The notes under the pieces are model-generated. The model was given only the letters and a program-made list of their open reading frames with translations. It ran no database searches and was not told the DNA's origin. This document shows, piece by piece, positions 26,508 through 35,514 of a DNA stretch of 64,000 nt. Location: assembly GCF_008326305.1 (NCBI RefSeq), contig NZ_BIXY01000002.1, positions 62,001 to 126,000 of the forward strand, read 5' to 3'. Numbering within the stretch: position 1 is the stretch's first letter; every line of letters begins with the position of its first letter. This stretch comes from Dictyobacter arantiisoli. GTDB lineage: Bacteria; Chloroflexota; Ktedonobacteria; Ktedonobacterales; Ktedonobacteraceae. Made by a program: the position numbers and the translations under genes.

Positions 26508-27206
26508 TTATCTTGAAATAAGACGAGCGATCAGGAAAGCCGCCGCCGCTGCGAGTCCGCCAATCAGTGCTGTTTGTATGGAACTTCTGAAAGGTTTTGT
26601 GCCAGTAAAACGACCTTTGACATATCCGAAAATGAGTAGCGCGAGTAGCGTTGCAACGACCGATATCTGTAAAGCGGTGGATGCTGGTGAGAATAAGAAG
26701 TAGGGACTGAGTGGAATTAAGCCTCCGACGATATAGGATGCGGCAATGGTCAGGGCACTTGTAAGCGCACGTTTCGGATCGGGTTTTTCAAGCCCCAGTT
26801 CAAAGCGCATCATAAAATCAATCCATGCCTCGGGATGCTTGCTCAATGCTTCTACAATGGGAGCACTTTCTTGTTGCGAGAGACCATAGGAGATGAAAAT
26901 ATCCATCACCTCGGCTTTCTCGGCATCCGCTTTCTCGTTGATTTCTTGCTGTTCACGCAGACGCTCACTCGTATAATGCTCCGCATCGCTGCGAGCCGCC
27001 AGATAGCCTCCCAATCCCATTGCGATAGAACCAGCCGCTATTTCAGCCAGTCCAGCCGTAAGGATGATGGAGGTCGAACTCACAGCCCCGGAGAGTCCGG
27101 CAGCCAGCGCAAACGGAACCGTTAGCCCATCTGACATTCCAATCACGATGTCTCGAATGGTCTCTCCAGCCGTAAAATGTCGTTCGACATGTGGTGTTTG
27201 TGGCAT
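26508..27206 (-). CDS. VIT1/CCC1 family iron/manganese transporter
   Basis: A 232-residue membrane protein of the vacuolar iron transporter family, which moves Fe2+ or Mn2+ out of the cytoplasm. The first helix has the hallmark DIVIGMSDGLTVPFALAAGL, the second AEIAAGSIAMGLGGYLAARS. A charged metal-binding loop (SERLREQQEINEKADAEKAE, about 81-100) is followed by three more helices. No rubrerythrin/ferritin-like domain is attached. AAGGGAAAGA lies upstream of the ATG. Confidence 0.9.
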   Translation of the reverse strand: MPQTPHVERHFTAGETIRDIVIGMSDGLTVPFALAAGLSGAVSSTSIILTAGLAEIAAGSIAMGLGGYLAARSDAEHYTSERLREQQEINEKADAEKAEVMDIFISYGLSQQESAPIVEALSKHPEAWIDFMMRFELGLEKPDPKRALTSALTIAASYIVGGLIPLSPYFLFSPASTALQISVVATLLALLIFGYVKGRFTGTKPFRSSIQTALIGGLAAAAAFLIARLISR

Positions 27207-27322
27207 AAACTCTTCTTTCCCTTCGTTGTTCGCCTTCGCTTCAAATGAGGAGGTGTTACTATATTTCTCATACCGTTAGCAATGAGGGCCTGGATATTTG
27301 CGGCCCTCCTGAAAAGTCACGA

Positions 27323-27377
27323 AAGAGAGAGGAAGTGCGCTCCATTTATAGTAGCTCACTCCCTCTCTTGTTTTTTT
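27323..27377. terminator. Hairpin at end of nuo operon
   Basis: AAGAGAGAGGAAGTGCGCT (27323-27341) pairs with AGCTCACTCCCTCTCTT (27353-27369) imperfectly. A seven-T run follows on the plus strand (27371-27377), so on the minus strand it is preceded by A and has no strong U tract. It separates nuoN from the VIT gene and probably serves as the nuo terminator. The remainder of 27207-27399 holds no gene. Confidence 0.5.
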
Positions 27378-27399
27378 GCTTGCTCGTTTGTTTGCCTGT

Positions 27400-29088
27400 T
27401 TACCTCATCAGTTGTTGCGCGGCCTGCTGGATAGTGGGTAGCCAGAAGGGAAGAATTATTCCGACGACGAGGGTACCCAGGGCGGCAATACCTAGCGCGA
27501 GCCAGGACATCCATTCCAGTTCACGGGTTGGTTCTGGTTCGCTGGTCCTAATCACAGGAGAGGTAACCTTTGTAGGGAGGGGCCGTTCCGCTACCGCTGT
27601 GACACTACTAGCCGCCGGTACGGCGTTGCGTATGGGACGACGTGTTGGTGTGACAGGGACCTCTGGCCGTGCTGTGCCATAGCTCTCTCCACGTCCTGTG
27701 CCACGTATTCCTTCACGACCCTCCATAAACATGGTGGCGATGAAGCGCAGGTAGTAGTAGATGCCAAGTACGCTGGCGAGGATACCGATGATCAATAGTT
27801 CGGGATGTCCTCCCACGAGCGCGGCATAGAAGAGGTAGTATTTCCCGGCGAAGCCGACCATCGGCGGGAAGCCTGCCAGGGCCAGCAGGAAGAAGGCTAG
27901 CAGTCCGGCCAGCCAGGGATTCCGATACCAGAGTCCTCGTAGTTCGGCCAGTTCGTAGCCGGAGTTGTCCCGCCGTTCGAGCAGCGAGATGACCCCGAAG
28001 GCTCCGATATTCATGAATAGATAGCAGGAGAGATAGAACAGGATCGCTGAGGCTCCAATGTGCCGCTGGCCCGCTCCACTGACGACGATGCCGATCAGCA
28101 GATATCCCCCATGCGCGATGCTCGAATAGGCTAGCATTCGTTTGATATTGCTCTGTCCCAGGGCCATCAGGTTGCCGGCTACGATGGTCAGGACCGCGAT
28201 GCCCCACACAACCGGCATCCAATCATTCTGTACACTTGAAAGCATAAAGCCGAAGACGCGTACAAATGCCAGCAGGGCGGCCACCTTGGTTCCAATTGAC
28301 ATAAATGCCGTCACAGGAGCAGGTGCACCCTGATAGACATCCGGCGTCCAGGATTGGAAGGGAACAGCTGAGACTTTGAAGGCAAAGCCTACCGTGAGCA
28401 GCGCCATACCTGTCAGTAACAGTAGTGGCGCATGTCCATGACTGTGTGTGGCGACAAAGCTCTGGATATCGATAAAGCTAGTGTGTCCGGTAGCGGCATA
28501 GATCAGCGAGATGCCATAGAGCAGGAAGGCCGAGGCAAATGAGCTGAGCAGGAAGTATTTCATACCCGCTTCTTGCGAGGTCGGGCGCTGATCAATAAAG
28601 CTGCACAGGATATATAATGCGAGCGAGAATATCTCCAGGCCGACAAAGACAATCGCAAAGTTGGTCGCGCCCGCCATCAAGAGCATGCCGGTCATCGCCA
28701 GCAACATCAGGGCGTAATATTCGCCCTGATGGACCAGATTGAGCCGCTTCAGATACGCAGGCGAGAGTAAGACACCCAAGCCACCCGCGATCAAAATGAT
28801 CAGGTAAGCGTACAGCGTCCCGTTATCCGAGCCGATCATATTGTTGAAGGCCGAGGCTGGATGCTCGATGAAGAAGAGTGCTATTGTCACAGCCAGAGCT
28901 AATAAGACCCCGACCAGGGCCACGATGGGTAGGACCGCGAAGTTGGCGGGGCCGCTATGTTTCGAGCGTTTGCCCGCATGTGGTAGCAGCAGATCGACGG
29001 ACATCGTGAGCAGCACCATCAGCACCAGCACGACAATCGGCGCGATCCCCAGCCAATCCTGGGGACTGACTGAATAGGTAAATGTCAT
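27400..29088 (-). CDS. nuoN: NADH-quinone oxidoreductase subunit N
   Basis: An antiporter-like proton-pumping subunit of complex I, 562 residues with about 14 helices. Conserved charged residues lie in GLEIFSLALYILCSF (helix 5 Glu) and VAPFQSWTPDVYQGAPAP-like AVPFQSWTPDVYQGAP. It is about 70 residues longer than usual because a Thr/Pro/Arg-rich low-complexity stretch (roughly 440-515) is inserted before the last helix. It is the last gene of the operon, 12 bp after nuoM. Confidence 0.93.
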   Translation of the reverse strand: MTFTYSVSPQDWLGIAPIVVLVLMVLLTMSVDLLLPHAGKRSKHSGPANFAVLPIVALVGVLLALAVTIALFFIEHPASAFNNMIGSDNGTLYAYLIILIAGGLGVLLSPAYLKRLNLVHQGEYYALMLLAMTGMLLMAGATNFAIVFVGLEIFSLALYILCSFIDQRPTSQEAGMKYFLLSSFASAFLLYGISLIYAATGHTSFIDIQSFVATHSHGHAPLLLLTGMALLTVGFAFKVSAVPFQSWTPDVYQGAPAPVTAFMSIGTKVAALLAFVRVFGFMLSSVQNDWMPVVWGIAVLTIVAGNLMALGQSNIKRMLAYSSIAHGGYLLIGIVVSGAGQRHIGASAILFYLSCYLFMNIGAFGVISLLERRDNSGYELAELRGLWYRNPWLAGLLAFFLLALAGFPPMVGFAGKYYLFYAALVGGHPELLIIGILASVLGIYYYLRFIATMFMEGREGIRGTGRGESYGTARPEVPVTPTRRPIRNAVPAASSVTAVAERPLPTKVTSPVIRTSEPEPTRELEWMSWLALGIAALGTLVVGIILPFWLPTIQQAAQQLMR

Positions 29089-29100
29089 AGCAAGCCCCCT

Positions 29101-30645
29101 CTATCTGGCGAAAGCATTGCCCAGTACCTGCATTGTATTTATGAGCGAGGGATTAATCACCCCGGCGATAAAGGCAGGCTGGATGCCGATGTAAAAGATG
29201 AATAACAGTAGTGGCGCAACCACCCAGAATTCTTTCCAACTGATATCGCGCAAACTCCCTTTGCGGATGCTCGCTGTAACAACTCCATCCTGCCTGGGAC
29301 TTCCCCACATGATACCAATAAAGAAGCGCAGCATATACCACGCCGCCGGAACCACCACTAGCGTTCCCAGTACTCCCAGGGTAACATTGGAGCGGAAGAC
29401 GCCCAGTAAGGAGAGGAACTCGCCGGTAAATCCATTCAACCCCGGCAGGCCCAATGACGAGAGGGCTGCAATGCCCATTGCCACCGCCAGCCAGGGAATA
29501 CGTGCCGCCAGACCACCGTAATCGCTCAGGCGTCGTGTGTTAGTACGGTATTCCAGGAAGCCTGCCAGCAGGAACAGGGCCGCAGTCGTGATACCATGAT
29601 TGACCATTTGCAGGACCGCGCCGCCCATGCCTTGAGCGTTGAACGAGAACAATCCCAGCATGATCACGCCCAGATGGCTGATACTGGAATATCCCAGTAG
29701 CCGCTTGAGATCCGTCTGGGTCAGTGCCAGCACCGCACAGTAGAGAATGCCAACCACCGCCAGGGTATTAAAGAGCGGTGCCAGCGTCTGAACTGCCTGT
29801 GGGAAGAGTGGAATACAGAGGCGTAGGAAGCCGTAGATACCTGTCTTCGACATTGCCCCGGCCAACAGGGCAGTGACCGGCGCAGGAGCCTCGCTATACG
29901 CGTCTGGAAGCCAGCTATGGAAGGGTATCAGTGGCACCTTGACTGCGAAGGCCGCCGCGAAGGCTAACAATAACCAGGTCTGGATATCGCTACCCAGCAC
30001 GCCGCGACAACTGCTGGCTGTATTCAATAACTGTGAGAGTTCCAATGTATAGCCACAGTTAACGCCAGCCGCTAATTGATGATAATAGCCGAGCGCGATA
30101 ATCCCGACCAGCATCAAGAAGCTACCAACGGAGGTATAAATGACAAACTTTAAGGCTGCATAGATACGCCGCTCGCCGCCCCAGGTTCCCAGTAGGAAGT
30201 ACGCCGGAATCAGCATGACCTCCCAGAAGATATAGAACAGGAAGAGGTTGCTGGCGAGAAAGACGCCCAGCATGCCGCTTTCCAGCAGCAGCATAAACGC
30301 CATATAGTTCTTGATTTTGCGTTCGATACGGAACGAGGCTGCGATACAGACCGTCGTCAGCAGTGCCGTCAGTGCTACCAGTACCAGACTGATACCATCC
30401 ACACTCAGGCTATAATTGATACCCAGCGACGGGAGCCAGGACCAGCTTTCGCTGAGGTATGAAGAGCTAAAGATGCTGATCGTGTGCTGGAGATAGGTCA
30501 GGATCAGCACGATAACCAGCACTAATTCCACCAGAGCCAGCGTTAGGGCTGTCCAGCGCAGAGCCGTCACGCGCTCACGCGGGAAGAAGAGCAGAGCCAA
30601 TCCTCCCAATAGAGGAAAGGTGATGACCGCTGAGAGAAAAAACAT
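29101..30645 (-). CDS. nuoM: NADH-quinone oxidoreductase subunit M
   Basis: A 514-residue antiporter-like subunit of the complex I membrane arm, related to Mrp antiporters. NLFLFYIFWEVMLIPAYFLLG carries the conserved helix 5 Glu, and KVPLIPFHSWLPDAYSEAPAPVTALLAG the broken-helix region. Thirteen to fourteen helices are predicted, and the length is normal. It lies 5 bp downstream of nuoL and 12 bp upstream of nuoN. Confidence 0.95.
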   Translation of the reverse strand: MFFLSAVITFPLLGGLALLFFPRERVTALRWTALTLALVELVLVIVLILTYLQHTISIFSSSYLSESWSWLPSLGINYSLSVDGISLVLVALTALLTTVCIAASFRIERKIKNYMAFMLLLESGMLGVFLASNLFLFYIFWEVMLIPAYFLLGTWGGERRIYAALKFVIYTSVGSFLMLVGIIALGYYHQLAAGVNCGYTLELSQLLNTASSCRGVLGSDIQTWLLLAFAAAFAVKVPLIPFHSWLPDAYSEAPAPVTALLAGAMSKTGIYGFLRLCIPLFPQAVQTLAPLFNTLAVVGILYCAVLALTQTDLKRLLGYSSISHLGVIMLGLFSFNAQGMGGAVLQMVNHGITTAALFLLAGFLEYRTNTRRLSDYGGLAARIPWLAVAMGIAALSSLGLPGLNGFTGEFLSLLGVFRSNVTLGVLGTLVVVPAAWYMLRFFIGIMWGSPRQDGVVTASIRKGSLRDISWKEFWVVAPLLLFIFYIGIQPAFIAGVINPSLINTMQVLGNAFAR

Positions 30646-30650
30646 AGCCG

Positions 30651-32651
30651 CTACCCCCTCATCGCATAATAGACAACAATCACGACCACGCCAAAGAGAA
30701 TCCCCAGCGCGTAGTTGCGCATATAGCCGGTCTGTACCCGGCGTATTACAGCGCTACTGCCATGGAACACCATAGAGATACCACGGCTTCCGCCATCCAG
30801 CACATCCCCTTCCAGATAGCGTGTCAGGCCGCGTCCCAGTGCTAGAATTGGTGTAACCAGCACCGCGTTCAGTGCCTCATCGACATAATATTTGTGGAAG
30901 ACCAGTTGATAGAGGGGATTACCCTGCATCTGGGTTTTATAGCCAAATCCCTTGCCATAGAAGCGCCAGGCCAGACCGATCCCCAATACGCCAGCCAGCA
31001 GGCTCAGGCCAGTTGAGATCCACGCTAATCCCAGTGGCAAGTCGGCTGCGTGGGCATGCAGACCGGATGGCAAGAAGCTCGTCAATGGTGACCAGCCCGG
31101 AAGGCCAAAGAGCGCCAGCGAACCGATAAAGCCACCCACTACCGAGAGTACCGCCAGGATAATCAGCGGTGTTGACATCACCCGTGGAACCTCGTGGATT
31201 GCGCTATAGCGGATGTGTACAGTATGCTGATGACCGGCGGCTGTTACCAGCGTATTCTCATCTTTTGCCTCATTGACTTCCGCATTATGTTCCGCCGCCG
31301 TGGCCGTTTCGCCACGATAGCTACCGGCGAAGATACCGAAGAAGAGGCGGAACATATAGAAGGCAGTTAAGCCAGCCGTGACGATTCCGATGATCCACAA
31401 TACGTAGTACCAGACGTTCCCGCTCGCCGTGGCCTGAGCCAGTACCGAGCCTAGAATCTCATCCTTACTCCAGAAGCCAGCCAGCGGAATGATGCCGCTG
31501 ATCGCCAGGGCACCAATCAAGAAGGTTACTCCGGTAATCCGTAAGCGGCCCCATAAGCCGCCCATCTTACGCATATCCTGCTCGCCGCCCAGGGCATGGA
31601 TGATGGCACCCGCGCCCAGGAAGAGGAGCGCCTTGAAGAAGGCATGCGTGACCAGATGGAAGATACCACCGGCATAGTTGTGGACACCCTCAGCCATAAA
31701 CATATAGCCCAACTGACTGATCGTCGAATAGGCCAGCACACGCTTGATATCGAGTTGGACCAGCGCGATGCTGGCCGCATATAATGCCGTGACGCCACCG
31801 ATACCGGCAACCACTGCTAATGCTACGCTCGATTGCTCAAACAACGGTGAGGTACGCGCCACCAGATAGACACCTGCTGTAACCATCGTGGCGGCATGGA
31901 TCAAGGCGCTGACAGGGGTGGGACCTTCCATGGCGTCCGGCAACCACATATAGAGCGGCAACTGGGCAGATTTAGCGGCACAAGCCACAAAGAGCAGCAG
32001 ACAGATAGCTGTGGCGGTTCCGCCGCTAAATGTATGGGCCAACACGCTACCGTAGTCCAGATGACCACTCTGCGCGAAGATCAGGAAGATCGCCAGCATC
32101 AAGCCCAGATCGCCAATAATGTTGATCACAAAGGCTTTCTGTGCCGCCGCCACCGCCGACCGCCGCTGGTACCAGAAGCCGATCAGTAGATAAGATGCCA
32201 GACCAACTAATCCCCAACCGACTAACAAGAAAAGGAAGGTATCCGCGATGACCAGCAGGACCATCGCGAAAATAAAGAAGTTCAGATAGGCAAAGAAACG
32301 CCAGAGACCTGGATCATCCGCCATATAGCCTGCTGAATAGATATGGATCAGCAAGCCGACGCCGGTTACCACAAGTAGCATCGTCATCGAGAGTGGATCG
32401 AGCAGGGCTCCAAAGTCCAGTGAAAATGTCCCGGCGCTGATCCAATGATAGATGACGCTATCGTTACTCCGTTGCGCGGCGGAGGTACTCAGCATATTGA
32501 TAAAGTTTACGGCGGCAAGGAGAAAGGCTAGCCCGCAGGCACCCCAGCCAATCGTCAGGATTGCCGTCCTCGGCATGAACCTGCCCATCAGGCCCAGGAT
32601 TATAAATCCGAGCAAAGGGAGCACGAGCACCCATAGACTTAGATTCGTCAT
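30651..32651 (-). CDS. nuoL: NADH-quinone oxidoreductase subunit L
   Basis: The distal proton-pumping subunit, 666 residues. It has the antiporter core with GWGLVGLASYLLIGFW and KSAQLPLYMWLPDAMEGPTPVSALIHAATMV (in consecutive blocks), plus the C-terminal lateral helix that runs along the membrane arm. A charged, His-containing loop (AEHNAEVNEAKDENT, about 450-490) separates the core from the last helices. The start is an ATG 2 bp after the nuoK stop. Confidence 0.95.
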   Translation of the reverse strand: MTNLSLWVLVLPLLGFIILGLMGRFMPRTAILTIGWGACGLAFLLAAVNFINMLSTSAAQRSNDSVIYHWISAGTFSLDFGALLDPLSMTMLLVVTGVGLLIHIYSAGYMADDPGLWRFFAYLNFFIFAMVLLVIADTFLFLLVGWGLVGLASYLLIGFWYQRRSAVAAAQKAFVINIIGDLGLMLAIFLIFAQSGHLDYGSVLAHTFSGGTATAICLLLFVACAAKSAQLPLYMWLPDAMEGPTPVSALIHAATMVTAGVYLVARTSPLFEQSSVALAVVAGIGGVTALYAASIALVQLDIKRVLAYSTISQLGYMFMAEGVHNYAGGIFHLVTHAFFKALLFLGAGAIIHALGGEQDMRKMGGLWGRLRITGVTFLIGALAISGIIPLAGFWSKDEILGSVLAQATASGNVWYYVLWIIGIVTAGLTAFYMFRLFFGIFAGSYRGETATAAEHNAEVNEAKDENTLVTAAGHQHTVHIRYSAIHEVPRVMSTPLIILAVLSVVGGFIGSLALFGLPGWSPLTSFLPSGLHAHAADLPLGLAWISTGLSLLAGVLGIGLAWRFYGKGFGYKTQMQGNPLYQLVFHKYYVDEALNAVLVTPILALGRGLTRYLEGDVLDGGSRGISMVFHGSSAVIRRVQTGYMRNYALGILFGVVVIVVYYAMRG

Positions 32652-32653
32652 AG

Positions 32654-32953
32654 CTAGCCTCGCAGTACGTTCATCTCGTCAACATCGATGTTGTGGCGCG
32701 TACGGAAAATGGAGACGATCAAAGCCAGCCCGACGACAACTTCAGCGGCGGCGACCGTCAGTACCAGAAATACGAACATCTGCCCGTCGACAGAGTCCAG
32801 AAAATGGGATAACGCCACAAACGATAGATTGACTGCATTTAACATAAGTTCAATGGACATAAAAATGATCAGTGGGTTGCGTCGAATTAACACACCGATG
32901 ACTCCGATGGTGAATATGACCGCGCTCACTATCAAATAAGCCGTTAATGGCAT
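32654..32953 (-). CDS. nuoK: NADH-quinone oxidoreductase subunit K
   Basis: A 99-residue three-helix subunit with the conserved membrane Glu residues in [15 protein letters not shown] and [17 protein letters not shown], which take part in proton transfer between NuoH and NuoN. I start it at 32953 (MPLTAYL), preceded by AAGGGAG. The same open frame extends upstream to 33238, but that part overlaps nuoJ in another frame and is not homologous. Confidence 0.95.
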   Translation of the reverse strand: MPLTAYLIVSAVIFTIGVIGVLIRRNPLIIFMSIELMLNAVNLSFVALSHFLDSVDGQMFVFLVLTVAAAEVVVGLALIVSIFRTRHNIDVDEMNVLRG

Positions 32954-32976
32954 AATAATCTCCCTTATGCTGGTAA

Positions 32977-33510
32977 CTAGTTCGTGCGGCGACCAAACAC
33001 CAGCGCGCCCAATATCGCTACCACAATCAACAAACTCGTGACTTCGAAGGGAAAGAGAAAGCCGTGAAAGAGCGCCATGCCAAATGCCTGGGTATCTCCT
33101 TGATAGGTGGTAATCGCTTGCTTCAGGCTCTCGGCATGAGATGCGGTCGTGCCAGTCACCTGAGCACCTGTGAAAAGGAGATAGCTCAGAGCAGCCACCA
33201 GGATCAATCCTAGCAAGCCGCCGACCATACGCTGCCACGGAATCTGATTTCGTAGCGCCAACTCGTCTTGATCGGATGCCAGCATCGTGACCACAAACAG
33301 AAAGAGCACCATAATGGCACCGGCATAGATCAAAATCTGGACTACTGCGATAAACATGGCCTGCAATTGGAGATAGAACAGGGCCAGAAAGAGCAGCGTT
33401 AAAATCAAGCTCAACGCGCTATGGATCGCGTTCTTAAAGGCGATCACGCCGATAGCGGTGGCAACCGTCGCCACCGCCAGGACCACAAACGAGACAATTT
33501 CGAATGTCAT
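32977..33510 (-). CDS. nuoJ: NADH-quinone oxidoreductase subunit J
   Basis: A 177-residue five-helix membrane subunit lining the quinone and E-channel region. The conserved third helix [21 protein letters not shown] is seen in two parts, VQILIYAG and [10 protein letters not shown]. The C-terminus ends in [20 protein letters not shown]. It lies 23 bp upstream of nuoK and 85 bp downstream of nuoI. Confidence 0.94.
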   Translation of the reverse strand: MTFEIVSFVVLAVATVATAIGVIAFKNAIHSALSLILTLLFLALFYLQLQAMFIAVVQILIYAGAIMVLFLFVVTMLASDQDELALRNQIPWQRMVGGLLGLILVAALSYLLFTGAQVTGTTASHAESLKQAITTYQGDTQAFGMALFHGFLFPFEVTSLLIVVAILGALVFGRRTN

Positions 33511-33595
33511 TTTAGTACTTCCTCAACTACCCCTGAGCGGTCAGCCATTGCTCTACTCCGCCATACCGCTGAGAGGGGAAGGATGTTCTTCGTTC

Positions 33596-34216
33596 TTATG
33601 AATTGAGCTTGCGCCGATCCTCATCCTGATCTGCATTGAGCAGCAGGTTCGGGCGTTCAACCTCGATATTGCCCAGTCCCACAGCAGCCGAACTGGCACG
33701 CGAACCATCAAACACATGCGAATCCTGCGGAATGGGCTGTGCCGCCTCGGCTGGTGCCGGATCAGCCCAGACTTCGTTTGATCCAACAGTCGCTGATCCT
33801 TTGGCCTCTAGCAGTTGCTCTTTGTGATAGATCAGATCTTCGGGATAATAGGAGGCGAGCTTATATTCTTTCTCCAACGTGATTGCGCCTGTAGGACAGG
33901 CGGCCTGACAATAGCCGCAGAAGATACAGCGCAGCATATTCACGTCAAAGACTCTGGCGTAGCGCTCACCCGGTGAGACCGATTTCTCTTCGGTATTCTC
34001 GTCTGCCTCAATGTAGATTGCATTGGCGGGACAGGCACCGGCACAGAGGTAACAGCCGACGCACCGCTCCATATCATTCTCATAGCGGTGCAGGACATGC
34101 CGTCCACGGAAACGCGCCGGTAATGTTCGCTCTTCCTCTGGATAGGAAATGGTGGTTGGCTTGCGGCCCATATTCTTCAGTGTGGTCGCCATGCCTTTTA
34201 CAATATCGAAAGACAT
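33596..34216 (-). CDS. nuoI: NADH-quinone oxidoreductase subunit I
   Basis: A 206-residue peripheral-arm ferredoxin carrying clusters N6a and N6b. Its motifs are CVGCYLCAGACP and CIFCGYCQAACP. An N-terminal amphipathic part contacts NuoH, and a charged tail of about 60 residues after the second cluster is longer than usual and probably disordered. It lies 11 bp downstream of nuoH. Confidence 0.95.
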   Translation of the reverse strand: MSFDIVKGMATTLKNMGRKPTTISYPEEERTLPARFRGRHVLHRYENDMERCVGCYLCAGACPANAIYIEADENTEEKSVSPGERYARVFDVNMLRCIFCGYCQAACPTGAITLEKEYKLASYYPEDLIYHKEQLLEAKGSATVGSNEVWADPAPAEAAQPIPQDSHVFDGSRASSAAVGLGNIEVERPNLLLNADQDEDRRKLNS

Positions 34217-34227
34217 ATGTTTGCTCC

Positions 34228-35514
34228 TTACACCTGTACCGTATTTGAGTTCCGCGCTAGCGGAGGTTGACTGACGGAAGGGGCGCTATCCTCATCCTGT
34301 TCCAACTCTGGTTCCTGTTCATAGGTGACCAGCCGTACCGAATGAGGCAGCACAGGCTTGCCTGTTTCCACTTCCGAGAAATGCGTCCCCTCCAGGATGC
34401 CTTGACGGCGGATCGCGAACAGCATCACTACCACTACCAGCAAGCCAGCCACACCGCTGATCCACCAGAAGCGATCGCCACCCAGGGCGACCGTACAGGC
34501 GGTAATCACGATATTCAGTGCCGCCAGGGGTAGCAATACCTGCCAGCCAAAGCGCATCAGGCGATCATAGCGAATGCGTGGCAGCGTGGCGCGCAACCAG
34601 ATGAAGAGGAAGAGGAAAAAGGCGACCTTGATCATAAAGATCACAATTGAGAGTATCGGGATACCATCCGTCAGTCCAAAGAGGCTCCAGCCGCCAAAGA
34701 AGAGCGTCGAGGCCACCGCGCTGACCGTGATCATATTGATGTATTCGGCCATCTGGAAGAGGCTCCAACGCAGACCGGCGTATTCGGTTAGATAGCCAGC
34801 GGTCAACTCCTGTTCGGCTTCAGGCAGATCAAAGGGGGCACGATTGACCTCGGCGACGGCGGCGATGATATAGATCACAAAGCCCAGAGGCTGTGCGCAG
34901 ATATACCAGATGCCCATATCCAATTGCCGATGGACAATTGTCACCATACTCAGGGAGCCAGCCCACATCAGCACACCGCTCAAAGCTAATCCCAGACTGG
35001 TCTCATAGGAAACCATCTGTGCCGCGCTACGTAACGCGCCCAGCAGGGAATAGCGATTGCCTGATGACCAGCCTCCGAGCACGATACCATAGACCGAGAG
35101 CGACGAGATCGAGAGAATCCACAGCAGGCCGACATTGATATCGCCAATAAAAGGGTCCCAGATGCTATGTACCCCTGAATTGGCGCTCCAATTATTGCCA
35201 ATTGGTACCACAGCAAACGCGCACAGGGCAACCACCACCGAAATCACCGGAGCTAACACATAGATGCCGGCGCGAGCCTGACTGGGAATCATCTGTTCTT
35301 TAAACATCATTTTCAGCGCATCCGCAACAGGCTGAAACAATCCCATGGGCCCAGCACGATTGGGTCCCAGGCGGCCCTGGATCTTTGCTACGACACGCCG
35401 CTCAATCAATGTCATATAAGCGAACGCCGTGAGCAGGATCACAATGAGTAGCGCGCCCTTGACAACCGTGGCGACGATCAGGGCCACGGTTGGATTATTC
35501 ATAAAATCAAACAT
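34228..35514 (-). CDS. nuoH: NADH-quinone oxidoreductase subunit H
   Basis: A membrane subunit forming the quinone chamber, 428 residues from the chosen start. It contains LIERRVVAKIQGRLGPNRAGP, PFDLPEAEQELTAGYLTEYAG and FIWLRATLPRIRYDRLM, all hallmarks. A hydrophilic C-terminal tail of about 55 residues is extra. The ATG at 35514 has AGGAGG upstream and overlaps the nuoG 3' end by 8 bp. A 14-codon longer frame lacks support. Confidence 0.94.
   Translation of the reverse strand: MFDFMNNPTVALIVATVVKGALLIVILLTAFAYMTLIERRVVAKIQGRLGPNRAGPMGLFQPVADALKMMFKEQMIPSQARAGIYVLAPVISVVVALCAFAVVPIGNNWSANSGVHSIWDPFIGDINVGLLWILSISSLSVYGIVLGGWSSGNRYSLLGALRSAAQMVSYETSLGLALSGVLMWAGSLSMVTIVHRQLDMGIWYICAQPLGFVIYIIAAVAEVNRAPFDLPEAEQELTAGYLTEYAGLRWSLFQMAEYINMITVSAVASTLFFGGWSLFGLTDGIPILSIVIFMIKVAFFLFLFIWLRATLPRIRYDRLMRFGWQVLLPLAALNIVITACTVALGGDRFWWISGVAGLLVVVVMLFAIRRQGILEGTHFSEVETGKPVLPHSVRLVTYEQEPELEQDEDSAPSVSQPPLARNSNTVQV

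Noticed and set aside
32954-33238. N-terminal extension of the nuoK frame
   Set aside because: These codons overlap nuoJ in a different frame and do not resemble NuoK. The conserved start has a good ribosome site at 32953.
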